A stretch of DNA of 64,000 nt from Pseudopyrenochaeta lycopersici (Eukaryota > Ascomycota > Dothideomycetes > Pleosporales > Pseudopyrenochaetaceae), in assembly GCA_003313425.1 (NCBI GenBank), contig NHZP01000036.1, positions 186,001 to 250,000 on the forward strand, in the 5' to 3' direction. The position numbers were made by a program, and so were the translations under genes. Shown here piece by piece: positions 11,190 through 21,882 of the stretch. The stretch's first letter is position 1; the number at the start of each line of letters is the position of its first letter. The notes beneath the pieces are model-generated. The model searched no databases and had not been told where the DNA came from. It saw only the letters and a list, made by a program, of their open reading frames with translations.

Positions 11190-11256
11190 ATGCATCACTG
11201 TTGGCAGTGTCAGACCTGTGGGACCGCCTTTACCCAAAGTCCGAGACTCCACCAGT
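11190..11256 (+). pseudogene. Fragment of C2H2 regulator, first finger only
   Basis: An ATG at 11190 opens CQTCGTAFTQSPRLHQ, a C2H2 finger start (Cx2C, then F, L and H at normal spacing). It equals the first codons of the regulator in copy B (18408). The similarity stops at about 11256 and hAT-like repeat DNA follows at 11276. No function. Confidence 0.6.
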
Positions 11257-11275
11257 CAGGCTTGTCAACAAATAA

Positions 11276-11397
11276 ATCAAATCCAAATCGATCCAAATCT
11301 TGGCAAATCAAATCAAATCAATTTGAGGATATATCTATCCAAATCAAATCAAATCGTGACGTCCAAATTTATCTGGATATTTGAATAATTTGGATGG
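11276..11397. repeat. ATCCAAAT-type repeat array, second copy
   Basis: Words ATCCAAATCG, CAAATCAAATC and their complements repeat here as at 5009-5097. This is the likely end of a hAT-type or non-autonomous element. It directly follows the break of the duplicated segment, which suggests the element helped cut copy A. Confidence 0.55.
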
Positions 11398-12394
11398 CAG
11401 CAGTACTCAACCTCTGCTGTTGAAATATTGTCTAATCAATGTTCTCTGCATTAGGCAACATACGTTGCAAAGACTGTTAGCCGCCCCTCTGCCTGGTCTG
11501 GCTCATTCCTGAACATCCCTGAGTCACTTCTCACCGTTATGGCCTGCTATAGCTTATTGTGGCTTAATGTTGCCTATCGCACTAACGAAATATATATGCA
11601 GCATCCACCTCCACGAGTAGAAGGTTAATTGAATCAATTCCATCCTATCGACCGCTGCTTGCATGCTTCCAGATATAGCCTGCTGATTTTAACATCTTCA
11701 GTTAACGTATTCCATCACCGAGCCGGCCATATCACCGAGCCGGCGACTTTTTTTACCACCAAAAAAGGCTATTTCTTGGCACTGCTATCTCAACAACTAC
11801 TAGGTAGAATTGTCTAAAATTTTAATATAGTAGTTCTATATATATAAGTAAGACTTTGCTAAAATTTTGTTATTTTAGTACTTATAGTTATAGAGATCTT
11901 AACTACAGACCTGTCAGATACAAGATGCGTGCCTGGAAAGAGTATGCTGTTAGATCTACAGCACAGCAGCGAGGGTACGCGATACTGCATTGTAGTACAA
12001 AGCTCGGGTGTAAACACTTGGCACACACACACTACATAAAAAGGAAAAAAAGCAGAGAACAAAAAGAAGACACATACAATAATCATATTTTGGACCACCC
12101 AATCGATGATCTCGTTCAATTATAATCCTATAGCACCAGATAACGCATTTTATCTGACAGTCCACCATCCTTGTACCTTTCAAAGAATGCCAATTTGTAG
12201 TGCTCAGAAATTAGCCTGCAAAATTGCGCAGTATTGGTGGGGTGCACAGCTCAGTTGTATGCGCAGCTCAAACTATGTAATCTAAAACCCATAAGGACGT
12301 CGAGAATAACATCGAAGATGGATATTGTGTAAGAGTCACGGGATAATATCTAAGTCCATTTCAGACACTCTAGTAGCGTAACCATCTTCTTCTA
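11398..12394. other. Non-coding interval holding one LTR
   Basis: No gene seen. Contains the LTR at 11912-12159 (listed separately) and AT-rich filler. The last 230 bp form the 3' flank of the epoxide hydrolase. Confidence 0.5.
11912..12159. mobile_element. Solo LTR of the TGTCAGAT/ATCTGACA family
   Basis: 248 bp from TGTCAGATACAAG to TTATCTGACA. It is an inverted copy of 21355-21601 along its whole length (shared inner blocks include GAACGAGATCATCGATTGGG on the other strand). Flanking pentamers AGACC and GTCCA do not match, so no intact target duplication is seen. Confidence 0.75.
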
Positions 12395-13764
12395 TTATAA
12401 GCTGGAAAAAAACTCTCGGACATCCTCGGCCCAGATGTCTGGATGGTTTACAGCTGGATAATGACCGCCGTATTCATATCGCTTCCAGTAGACTACCCTT
12501 GCTGTCCTTTCAACCCAATCCCGAGGCTGTCTATAATTTAGCAACGACTCTATGAAAGCTCTTAGGCAGGCTTACTTACTGTTAAAGCGAAGTTAGCAAG
12601 GGCTGGGAAAGGACCATTGACGTTCCCCCATTGGGTCACTCCTGTTGGCACATCGGTCTTGGGGTACATTGAAGTCTCAGGCTATACGATTAAGTTAGAT
12701 TTATTATATCTACTGGACCCTGGGGTAATACTTACTGTGTATAGCTCTTTATAGAATCGTATACCACCGTATGGCTCCTGAATCCACAGCATCATCGTGT
12801 CTGTAATGATCTCATCGTGGCTGTGAGGATATCCATCACTAACAGCATACTTAATGTCCCACATCCAGCCAGCCATCCCGATGGGGCTATCAGTCAGACC
12901 TAGAGATAAAGCTAGAGGTTTCTTAGTCTGTGTGTGAGAAAACGTGACGTGATTTAAGTTCCACGCATTGATTGCTGCAATGTGATCGTTCTCCTCCTTG
13001 GTAGTCTCATTTATGGCTTGCCGGGCGAGATCCAAGGGAGTCGGTAACACGTAATAGAAATCGGTGAAGAAGCCAGTGATGCTGTCATGGACATCTTCAA
13101 CCATCCAACTGCCAACTGCCCAGCCTGCATCAGTCCCAACGACACCGAATTTATTGTAGCCGAGCTGTTTCATCAGCGCACCGAAAGCTATGCCCATTTC
13201 GCGCGGGCCCATTCCCGGCTGAGTCGGTGCCGGACTAAAGCCGTTACCAGGCAGATCGGGAGCGACAATATGGAACGACTCGCCGCCGTTTTGCGTCAAA
13301 CTTTCAATAACCTCAGACCATTCCAGGTGTGAAGACGTCCAGCCATGAAGCAGAAGAAGCGGGGTAGCCGCTGTGCTATTAGAGCGTTGGTGGATGAAAT
13401 GGAGAGGGATAGGCGCCGTATAGTTGCGATTGCCTGGCACTGTCGTCGTGTAATGTTCGAACCGATTTATTTTTTCCTCCGCGTCTCTCCAATTATACTG
13501 GGTAGCCCAATACTCTGCAAGAGACGTCATGACCCTGTCAGGGGGGCCTTCGGTCGTCCATTCTGTGGAAAGGCTTCTCGACGGGCGATAGTCGCGCACT
13601 TTCCGACGAGTCAAGCCGATAAAGTCTTGATCGACGCGTATATCGAAGCGTTGAGGGTAGGTGGTTTTTGGAAAGTAAAAACTAAGGCCACCGTGATCAG
13701 ACTTGTAGCCCAAAATGGCGGGAAGACAAGTCAACACGAGCAACAGAGGTTGAAAGCGTGCCAT
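12395..13764 (-). CDS. Epoxide hydrolase, alpha/beta-hydrolase fold, probably secreted
   Basis: Hydrolyses an epoxide to a diol by a covalent ester intermediate. Exons on the minus strand: 13764-12736, 12681-12580, 12526-12395, joined in phase, 420 aa. The ATG at 13764 starts MARFQPLLLVLTCLPAILG, a good signal peptide; no upstream ATG in frame. The N-terminal epoxide-hydrolase region includes LAEYWATQYNWRDAEEKIN (83-101). Oxyanion motif HGW at 140-142. Nucleophile D212 in GTDAGW. Catalytic His about 399 in YEYGGHYPAVNHP near the end of the third exon. The two introns (54 and 53 nt) are canonical. It is divergent from the NmrA-like gene at 15032, with 1.27 kb between. Juvenile-hormone or microsomal-type epoxide hydrolases of about 400 aa are the closest family type. 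The substrate is unknown. Confidence 0.88.
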
Positions 13765-15031
13765 CCCCGAGCAGAACAATTCAGTTAAGTTTTGAGTAGA
13801 ACTATGATTGGTTTGGGAGTGAGATGGTCAATGAACCAGGTGTGCGAGTATTTATAAACACAATGAGCGGCAGAACGCAACACAAGCTAATATGAATCCT
13901 AACCGGAAATGGAATAGAAGTTCAAAGAATTTGGGTAAGTGCGCTGGATCAGGTGCCATCAGGTCCGTTAGAAAGTCTTTCATGTTTATGGATTTATAAC
14001 TGAGAAATGACTCAAGCCAGACGGACAACGAATCGGACCAGTTTTTCGTATGCGTTCAATATCACGATACGGAGGTGTTGGAATGGAGTGAGGAAGGCGC
14101 TTCGGGGGGTTCGAGTGCGTGGAGAGATTGTAGTGTTTAGAGTGCTGGGCGTGGATGAGTGCACTTTGAGTGTTTAGGGGTATGTCTGTAACTTATGGCG
14201 GCGGCACAGCTATACCTCCCAACGCTGGCAATCTATGGGCCAGCAGTCGTAAGTAAAAATTTTATGTTTTTGGCCTAATTTTATGCACTTTGATTTTAGA
14301 GCTTTTAATTTTTCAATATCTTATTTTGATCTTAAAGAGGTTTCTATGGAATCCGTGTGTTGCCTTCTTTTTTTAATATTGTAATCTGTGTAATGGTGTG
14401 CATTGCGGTGCGGTCCGAGTGGTGAAAAGTGTGCTAAGAGGGAAAACTACGTTTTTCATGTGCTAGGGCCACCCTAGATGTGCTTTCTGAAGGTGCAGGC
14501 TCTAGAGAGGTGTATAGGAGAGGGAAGTGGTACACGTATAAAAGGAGTGGGGGTGCAATTGGAGAGTGGAGCAAAGATATCCCATTCATTGCTCCTGCTC
14601 CAGATTTTCATCAACCCAATCCAATTTATCGTCACTTGCAACTTGCAGATTCAGGTCTTGCGCTGGCTTGTTACGAAATATTCACTTAGTTAGATGCTAT
14701 GTAGATCTGGCATCTTTGAGGCGAAACAAAGCAAAGTGTTGAATGGAGCCGAAGGGCCGATTGACGAGGCCTTTGCACGGACGGCCCTGGTACGACATTG
14801 CTAGGACGCGGAACACCGGCTTTCTTTTCATTCCGTAGGCCGAGCGTTTTATAACATTTTTCCCAGCTGAGGAATTCAAGAACATTCGTGCGTTGTATTA
14901 GCTTGTTGTGGGATAAATAGCAGTTAAGTCGTTGCGATAGACCATTACAAACAACACAAACATATTTTTTGTGAGAAAGGGTCAAAACTCTAAAACGGCA
15001 TCTATTTCCTACTTGAATTTAATTCTTTAAA
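13765..15031. other. Divergent intergenic region between epoxide hydrolase and NmrA-like gene
   Basis: 1.27 kb without a supportable ORF. It must hold both promoters. Somewhat AT-rich around 14260-14390. No repeat family of this window recognised. Confidence 0.5.
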
Positions 15032-16079
15032 ATGTCGTCTATCATTGCTGTAGCTGGCGGAACGGGCAAGCTTGGCCGTGTAATTGTCGATGAGCTGGTC
15101 GCAGCAGGCAGCTTCAAGGTGATTGTCCTTTCTCGGAAGGTAAATCAAGCGATAAGCACATCTCAATTTCAAGGCTCACATATCACCATAGGCTGATGAC
15201 GTCCAAGAGAAAGAACTGGGGACGCGGGTAGTCGCTATCAATTATAGCGATCCTGATTCGATTGCGAGTGTCCTAGAATCGAATGAAGTCGACACTGTCA
15301 TTTCAACGCTTGATACTCAGAGTGGGCTCAATCCAGAACTGGCTCTCATCAAAGCTGCCGAAAAGTCAACCACAACCAAAAGGTACATTCCCAGTACCTG
15401 GGGCGCTAAATACACCGCTGAGTAAGTCTGTTCATCCCTTCGTGATAGCGCAGCTTTGCTGATGCATTTTCATGCCAGGCTAGCTGAACGATTCCCCTGG
15501 TTCAAGGTGAAATACGATATCTTGCACTCCGTCGAAAAGAGCCTGTTGCAGTACACGTATATCATCAACGGGTACCTTCTCGATTACTATGTTGCTCCTC
15601 ACGTCGAGTCATACCTGTCTCCCATGCCTGCAGTGCTTGACATAGCCAACAATGCAGCCGCCATTCCAGGATCTGGCGATGTCCCGGTCACGTTTACCTA
15701 CAGTTTTGACGTCGGCCGCTTCGTAGCGAAGCTCCTCACCCTAGAGAAGTGGGAGCCTGAATCATACATTATTGGGGACAAGTTAACTTGGAACCAATTT
15801 CTCCAGATCGCAGAGGAAGTAAAGGGGGTCAAGTTCAACGTCACGCATGATTCCTTGGATGCGTTGAGGAGTGGGCAAGCTACGGAGCTTCCTGCCCATA
15901 AAATTGAGAACGACGCCTTTCCGAAAGAAATGTTGCGAAGTGCAATGTCCGCATTCGGTGTCTTGTTTGCTGAAGGGGTTATGGATTTCAAGCCCGCTCG
16001 TACGTTAAACGAAATCTTCCCTGATGTCAAACCGCGGAGTGTCGCGGAACTTGTTAAACAGGCATGGAAGCACGATTAG
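15032..16079 (+). CDS. NmrA-like / isoflavone-reductase-like NAD(P)-binding protein, 3 exons
   Basis: Atypical SDR of the NmrA/isoflavone reductase group, which binds NAD(P) and acts either as a reductase or as a redox-sensing regulator. Exons 15032-15139, 15192-15421, 15479-16079 sum to 939 nt, giving 312 aa, the usual family length. Nucleotide-binding motif GGTGKLGR at residues 9-16. Then TVISTLDTQSGLNPELALIKAA, KRYIPSTWGAKYT (the position used in this family for substrate-site residues) and SFDVGRFVAKLL before a C-terminal helix region. Introns of 52 and 57 nt are canonical. ATG at 15032 lies right before the beta1 strand and no earlier start fits. Intact. A second nucleotide-binding enzyme gene lies at 6569 and an epoxide hydrolase next door. 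Confidence 0.88.
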
Positions 16080-17451
16080 TGTCATTATTAGAGGATAGAC
16101 TTAAGACATCAAGAAATTCGATCTAGTGTCCTCGTTTCATTTACTTCCGGCTTATTATTTTACAATGCACCAGTTTCAAGCGGAACCAAAGATTGGCTGC
16201 AAAGATTCTGCATTATGCAAGCGAGTTGCCGTTGGCGTGCTATTGAATTGCGTTGGCAGCTGTACAAGGACAGGCTCCACTGGTTTGGGCACCTAGCCAG
16301 CCGTATTTAGCGTCCGCGAACCGAAAATGCGCCTGATTGAACATGATCCAAATTCAGGGCGGGAAAAGCACATAACGCTAACCCTAACTGCTTGAACGGG
16401 CGCTCTGCAATGCTGCCCAGAGCGTTTTATTAACGCCGTTCGGTTGGTCAATTAATTACCCCCATTGGAATCAATTAGGACAACCCCCCGAGCTGTTCAG
16501 TACTTTCCGGCCATTCATGTCATTTGTCAAGTGACTTATCTGTCACTCGGAGCTCGGAGTACCGAGCGGCGGGCTGAAGGATACACCTATGCCCTGAAAT
16601 GATGATAGTCATGCATCGGCGCGACTGTTGGGGCTCTGGGCTCAAGCCTCTAGACTCTCCACTGGGTTGTCTCTGTGCCTTCAGACAGGGGCTTTATTCT
16701 GCGACTTATACCAGCAAGGGGTATCACCCGACCGTGGATGGTAATATTTTAAACGTCACAGGCCCATTGCTGTTTGTCTAAATTGATAGGCTATGTATCG
16801 GATTAGGGAGAAATTCAGCATTTGGTCCATGGTGTACCTAGTCTAACTGATCTCCTCATTTCTGCGTCGAGAAGTACTCTGCTAGCTCCAAACAGGCATA
16901 TCAGGTATATATGAGAACGGAGTTGTTTTGAGACATGATTGACAAGCTAATGTCGTACTATGAGCCTGGGACCTGCAATTACTGGGTAAGATCCAAAGGC
17001 ATAGTTAATATAGTATGGGCCAAAACAGTTGATTGTCCACTGAATGGAGTGTGTATAATGGGAATGAGAAAAGTATATGCAGAAATAGCATGAAAACAGC
17101 GAGAACGCGAAGCGTTTGAAACCATCACTATTTACCGCACGTAGACGCTCGACGTTAGTGTCGATCCACTCTCCAGAACCTAAATGAGTTGCCTAGTGCG
17201 ACTGAGGCACCGTGGTGATGCAATCGGCCCGTGAGTCACATGTGTTGGAGCATCCCAGTCTGACGCTGTGCCAATCGAGGGGCCTGTTGCAAGCTGAGCC
17301 TCCCATGCTAGAGAGCCGTACGTCTTCAGCTCGTACCATGCCTGAGAGTATCTCTCCTTTACCCTTTTTCATCGCGGAGTCTCTTGAACAAGCACAATAG
17401 CCTTAGGCGTCGCCTCTTGGGTCCCTCTCCCACCAAGGCCAGCCAACATGC
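16080..17451. other. Non-coding interval
   Basis: 3' flank of the NmrA-like gene, then 1.2 kb without a convincing ORF, repeat or RNA gene. The short ORFs here lack family features and good coding character. Confidence 0.45.
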
Positions 17452-18473
17452 AGCTTGAGAGACGCACATAAGTAAATGAGCATGAATCGCAAGAAATAAT
17501 CGCTGTGCTGCTGGGAGTTGCCCGTAGTAACATAATTTGTGTTATGGGTGGCGGCCTCGGCATTGACAAAACGCCAAAGTGCCCAACTTGCAGCTGGTGG
17601 ACTCTGGACGATAGAGACTACTTGCCCAATGCACGACGAGGGGCACTGTATCGAACTCCAAGCATACTCGAGTACCATCGATCCGCCGACCGCCGACTAA
17701 GCTTGCGGTACACACACTGGCTCACATACCTGCCACCATCTAGCGCAGTATCGTCGGTAGGTCAGGCACGAGCCGGCCGCTAGGGTCTATTCTGCCGACC
17801 CTAGTGCAAAGTAGGTTGGCATTGCCAAGGCGCGGGGCATCTGGGCTAGGCCCCACTCTAGCCGGTGGAACGTAACTTTAATGTGACTCTGGACTGCCAT
17901 GCTCGGAATTCCGAGTGTGTGCCAAGCATGTCGCAGAGTGCTGAAGTGAAAGGAGGCATCGCAGCACTCGGACCGAGGGTTGCCGACCATGTTCCGCATG
18001 ACTGCATGTGAAGATTCGATAGGTTGCGAGACAATCGAATAGAGTCATTGGTAGGAGCATCATTCATTGCTGACATGTGTGATACTCTCCGGAGGACTAG
18101 CGCTGTATTTGTCAGCGTGCACCTACCATGGACATGTCGTACTGGTGGTGCCCGCTTTCTCTGCCTGCGCTCTGCTTCCGCGGTGCTCTTGTCCGTGATT
18201 GTAAATTTCTCCCCATAAGCTAGAGGTCCCCAACATTTTTCAGTGTTGGAACTATATGAGTACTTGGATGCTGATCATTTCAGCGCTAGACACAGTAGCA
18301 ACGTCTATGCTAAGGGGAGAGAGGATCTTCTTCAGCGACCGGAATCCCGAGTTACCTTTTGACCTATAACAAACCTGGTTCGCCACCCCAATTCAGCCTC
18401 CACCCAGATGCACCACCGCCGGCAGTGTCAGACCTGTGGGACCGCCTTTACCCAAAGTCCGAGACTCCACCAG
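17452..18473. repeat. Segmental duplication, copy B
   Basis: Partner of 10027-11256. Lacks the solo LTR and runs straight into the regulator pseudogene, so it is the parental arrangement: upstream region plus first codons of that gene. Differences between the copies include many C/T and G/A changes, as RIP would cause. Confidence 0.85.
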
Positions 18474-20049
18474 TAGCCAATACTCTCCGCGACGCTCGAC
18501 TGACCGCATGCAGAGTCGTCTCTTGTTCGTCACTCTAAGATATGCATCCCTGGACCTGTGCCCAGTCTGCGACAGAAGGCACGTCGTCAGTGTACAAATT
18601 CTAAGACAAAATGAGACTTGCAACGCCCAAACTGTTCTCACTGCATGCAGAGGAATATGAGGTGCGAGTATGTCGTGCCCTTGATTACAAGGGGTCCATG
18701 GGCGCATTCTTCGCCTGGACCCCACCGACAAGCGACTGAGATGTACCACCGCACATCAAGCCTCGCGATTGTTGCAAGAACTGCACCCATTAGCTCTACA
18801 GAGAGTCGGGAATCGGCGAGGTATGCACAAGACCACGACCGATTAGAGGACAGAGATTGACTAACCCAGCGGCATGTTGGACCTTAACACCAACGCAACA
18901 CTCACAGAATTCGATTTCGGCAGTCCTGCGAACTTTACCGGTTCCAATTCCTCGTCAGCTGCACAATCATTTACTGGCTTCTCATGGCCATTCCCAGAAA
19001 GCCTATGCACTTCTCTCGATATGTCACGGATACAGCACGCCTCTGACTTGTCTGAAGCTCCGATTGTTAGTGTTGAAAGTACACCTAACTGCTGTGATGT
19101 TGACTTTGACTTTTCTCATTCTTACGATGCCAAGTCGTTTCTTTGGGCCCCGGGCCCTACCGGTACTACACCTCCGTTAGTGAAGCACAGCATGGAGAAT
19201 CTCCTATGTGTGATGAAGACGTGGCCAAGTGTGCTAGCGAAAGGTCTTCAACCGCCTCCAATTTTACATTTCACCCACACATCACCCGACAATCTGCAGA
19301 AACCAATGGTGAACTGTATCGTACTTGCAAAGATGTGGGCTAGCCAGGGCGAGGGCGCAAGTCAATGTGTTCAGCAAGCAGTCCTCCAAGAGATGCGATT
19401 CTTATTTGAGACAGTGAGTGAGTTTTGCAGTGAAAGTATGTTACAATGCTAAGCTCTCCAGTACCGGACAATAGACGAATGCTACCTCTTATCAGTTATG
19501 CAGACACTGGTCATGTATACTATCATGACCATGTTCCCAGGAAAGACCCAATCGGCTGTCTGCCTAGTCGACCCTGCCATCTTTCTGTGTCTTCAAAGGG
19601 TAGTCTCCTTTGTAGCCAGTACGGGATTGGTGGTAATAGAAGAGAGGGACGGTAAGCGACCGACGTGGGAATGTTGGATTCACGTTACCGCCAAGCGCCG
19701 TGCTGTCCTCTCGTTGTATTTCTTGCACTGGTCTTATAGCGTATATCATGGTCTCGAATCATTTGCCTGTAGCGAATTGGGCTTTATGCCAGCTCCAGCA
19801 CCAAAGTATCTCTGGCTTGCGGCGAGCGAAGAGAGATGGGAACATCTATACAATTGGTGGCTTGCAGAATGGAAAGATTGCCCATACACTATGCGCGATT
19901 TTGCTGCAATTCGAGCAGGCACAAGCCTTGATAGACGGACCGAAGCCTGGCTGGAGGATGCAGATGAATTAGGCATTCTCTTCTTTACTACAGGTTCGAT
20001 CACCCAGCATCGGTTGAGTGGTATTAGTCGCTTACATGGACAGTCAATG
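18408..20049 (+). pseudogene. C2H2 + Zn2Cys6 fungal transcription factor, broken
   Basis: Regulator combining an N-terminal C2H2 region with a zinc cluster, a known fungal architecture. One frame from ATG 18408 carries CQTCGTAFTQSPRLHQ, then the zinc cluster QCTNSKTK-stop-DLQRPNCSHCMQRNMRC. Stops in frame: TAG 18474, TGA 18501, TGA 18612. The third sits exactly at the third zinc Cys and the first zinc Cys has become Arg. Introns 18821-18869 (with GACTAAC and CCAG) and 19414-19461 link to the middle region (ECYLLSVMQTLVMYTIMTMF and HWSYSVYHGLESFACSELGF). A solo LTR at 20050 cuts the C-terminus; host reading resumes at 20254. The DNA-binding domain cannot fold, so the gene is dead as a regulator. 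Splicing around the stops is conceivable but would not restore the Cys set. Confidence 0.75.
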
Positions 20050-20253
20050 TGTCAGATTCAAGGACTATTTGGCTTGATCTTTGATGAATTTTGATGATGA
20101 ACGTGATTGCATCTTTGTGTGCTCTCTGTTTTCTGCTTTTGTGTGCCCCTCTGCCAAGTGGTTACACCCGAGAGTTTGTGCTACCATCTAGGATCTCGCA
20201 ACTTGGAGATCGACACGTGACATCTAACACCCTATCGGGCTTTACATCTGACA
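20050..20253. mobile_element. Solo LTR with CAATG target duplication
   Basis: 204 bp, TGTCAGATTCAAGG to TTACATCTGACA, flanked by CAATG at 20045-20049 and 20254-20258. It sits in the last exon of the regulator pseudogene. It is an inverted copy of the solo LTR at 20537-20736. Confidence 0.9.
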
Positions 20254-20413
20254 CAATGCAAGGGATCGAGGTGATCCGCGGTTCAATTACGGTAATAGCA
20301 TCTCTGTCTTGTCAACAGGAGAGTACCGATACTATAAATAGGTATGCTAATCCTAACAAGAATAGGGTAAAGCAATACTATGTAGGTAAACCGTACCACT
20401 AAGGTAGAGTTAG

Positions 20414-20536
20414 GCTGCCCCCAGAGGCAAAGATTAGCAAGTAATACAGCTTTGTAAAGAGTTGCTTACCCCTAGAAGCAATGGTTACTAGTAACACAGT
20501 TTTATAAAAGGACGCTTACCCCTAAGAGTAAAGACT
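20414..20536. repeat. 50-bp imperfect tandem repeat, about 2.5 units
   Basis: Units start at 20414 (GCTGCCCCCAG), 20464 (GCTTACCCCTAG) and 20514 (GCTTACCCCTAA). They share GTAA(T/C)ACAG and TTT(G/A)TAAA blocks at a constant 50-bp period. The array lies between two inverted solo LTRs, and the second LTR interrupts the third unit. Confidence 0.7.
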
Positions 20537-20736
20537 TGTCAGATGTAAGGCCCGATAGGGTGTTAGATGTCACGTGTCAATCTCCAAGTTGCGAGATCCT
20601 AGATGGTAGCACAACTCTCGGGTGTAACCACTTGGCAGCGGGGCACACAAAAGGCAGAAAATAGAGAACACACAATCAACGACGCTATCATCAAAAATTC
20701 ATCAAAGATCAAGCCAAATAGTCCTTGAATCTGACA
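20537..20736. mobile_element. Solo LTR with AGACT target duplication
   Basis: 200 bp, TGTCAGATGTAAGG to CTTGAATCTGACA, flanked by AGACT at 20532-20536 and 20737-20741. Same family as 20050-20253 in opposite orientation. Confidence 0.9.
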
Positions 20737-20743
20737 AGACTAT

Positions 20744-21000
20744 TGTCAGATAAGAGGCATAAAAACTGAAGTACACGAATACTGCATCTGTCAGGGTTCG
20801 GCTGCGACCTGGTTCAGCAGCGATGCTCGAGTAACGAATAGCAATAGTATTAGCTTAGCTAGGGACGAGACTAGATACAAGACGTAGCACGAAGAAGGAG
20901 AAAAGGGTTTCGCGTCCGTGATCCCTTCAGGATCACGGTTCTGCGTTGATCCGCTCCGGATCGTCGTGTCCGTGCTAGCGTGTCGCGTGGTCCCGTGACA
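20744..21000. repeat. LTR fragment (20744-20788) abutting a second LTR (20789-21000)
   Basis: 20744-20788 begins TGTCAGATAAGAGG and matches the inverted stub at 5778-5822. It is cut at 20789 by another LTR-like unit, TGTCAGGGTTCGG to GTCCCGTGACA (212 bp), which is followed by TACTGGTAGAAACC. Flanking pentamers differ, so this unit is either a 5' LTR with its primer site or a solo LTR with decayed flanks. Confidence 0.6.
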
Positions 21001-21354
21001 TACTGGTAGAAACCCTGCTTATATCAAACCTACAACCTGTTGACAGGTCTAGAAAGTACGGTGATATCTGATCGGAGAAACCGAAATAATAGACTTTCGG
21101 TGAGACCGCAGATACAAAGACCAGGTTGTGCTCTGTAGAAGAGGTGGAGACAACTCAAAAATAAATATAGTTTCAAGTCTATTGAGAATTGCATCACATG
21201 TGCCACATTATTAGGGTACTCATACTAATACAACCATCGTCTCATCTACGAGTTTGCGCGAGATACTACAGACAGTGTGGTGCAAAGTATCTAAGCCCTA
21301 GCTAGAATAGTTGCCGTTAAGCTAGTAACACCTAGTTGTGTATCAGGTTAGACT
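21001..21354. other. Probable internal remains of LTR elements
   Basis: Sits between LTR units; no coding domain recognised. Confidence 0.35.
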
Positions 21355-21601
21355 TGTCAGATAACATGCGTTATCTGGTGTTATAGGATTATAATTGAAC
21401 GAGATCATCGATTGGGTGGTCAAAAATATGATTATTGTATGTGTCTTGTTTTTGTTCTTTGTTATTTTCCTTTTTATGTAGTGCGTGTGTGCCAAGTGGT
21501 TACACCCGAGCTTTGTACTACAATGCAGTATCGCGTACCCTTATTGCTGTTCTGTAAATCTAACAGCATACTCTTTCCGGGCACGCACCTTGTATCTGAC
21601 A
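21355..21601. mobile_element. Solo LTR of the TGTCAGAT/ATCTGACA family
   Basis: 247 bp, TGTCAGATAACATGCG to CTTGTATCTGACA. Inverted relative to 11912-12159 and similar along the full length. Flanks AGACT and ACTGT do not match. Confidence 0.75.
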
Positions 21602-21882
21602 ACTGTACCCAACGCAACCGTGGCAAATTCAGCTTACAGGCACGTATACTAAACTTCGTATCTGGTTAAGAGTATAGAGTTGTGTAAAATTAATGAGAGA
21701 CACACTTCTATGGTATCTACGTACAAAGTCTGAAGAACCCGTACAGGAACTACTCTCCAAGGTCCCTCAGTCTACATCTACTCCAAGACCGAAAAAAGAA
21801 ATTGCTTCAGTGCGATCGGACATTTCTTGTCGAGCCGATCTGCTATTGTCGGTAGGAGTAGCAGTAGCCTATAGGAAAGCTA

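Larger units (their letters stand above)
10027..11256. repeat. Segmental duplication, copy A (with solo LTR inserted)
   Basis: About 1.0 kb, after removing the LTR at 10052-10272, that aligns with 17452-18473 at high but imperfect identity, with the same order and strand. Examples are the blocks ending CATAAGTAAATG, then GGCATTGACAAAACGCCAAA, TCGGCATTG and GACCTGTGGGACCGCC. The copy stops inside the first C2H2 finger of the regulator that continues in copy B, so it carries that gene's upstream region and first codons. No other gene is supported inside it. Confidence 0.85.

Noticed and set aside
13345..13788. 147-aa plus-strand ORF opposite the epoxide hydrolase
   Set aside because: Antisense shadow of exon 1, which has a complete catalytic motif set.
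14478..14985. Short ORFs on both strands between the epoxide hydrolase and the NmrA-like gene
   Set aside because: Low-complexity, overlapping on opposite strands, no family features.
20789..21005. Complete LTR retrotransposon starting at 20789
   Set aside because: An LTR-like unit is visible but no gag or pol sequence follows before the next LTR at 21355.
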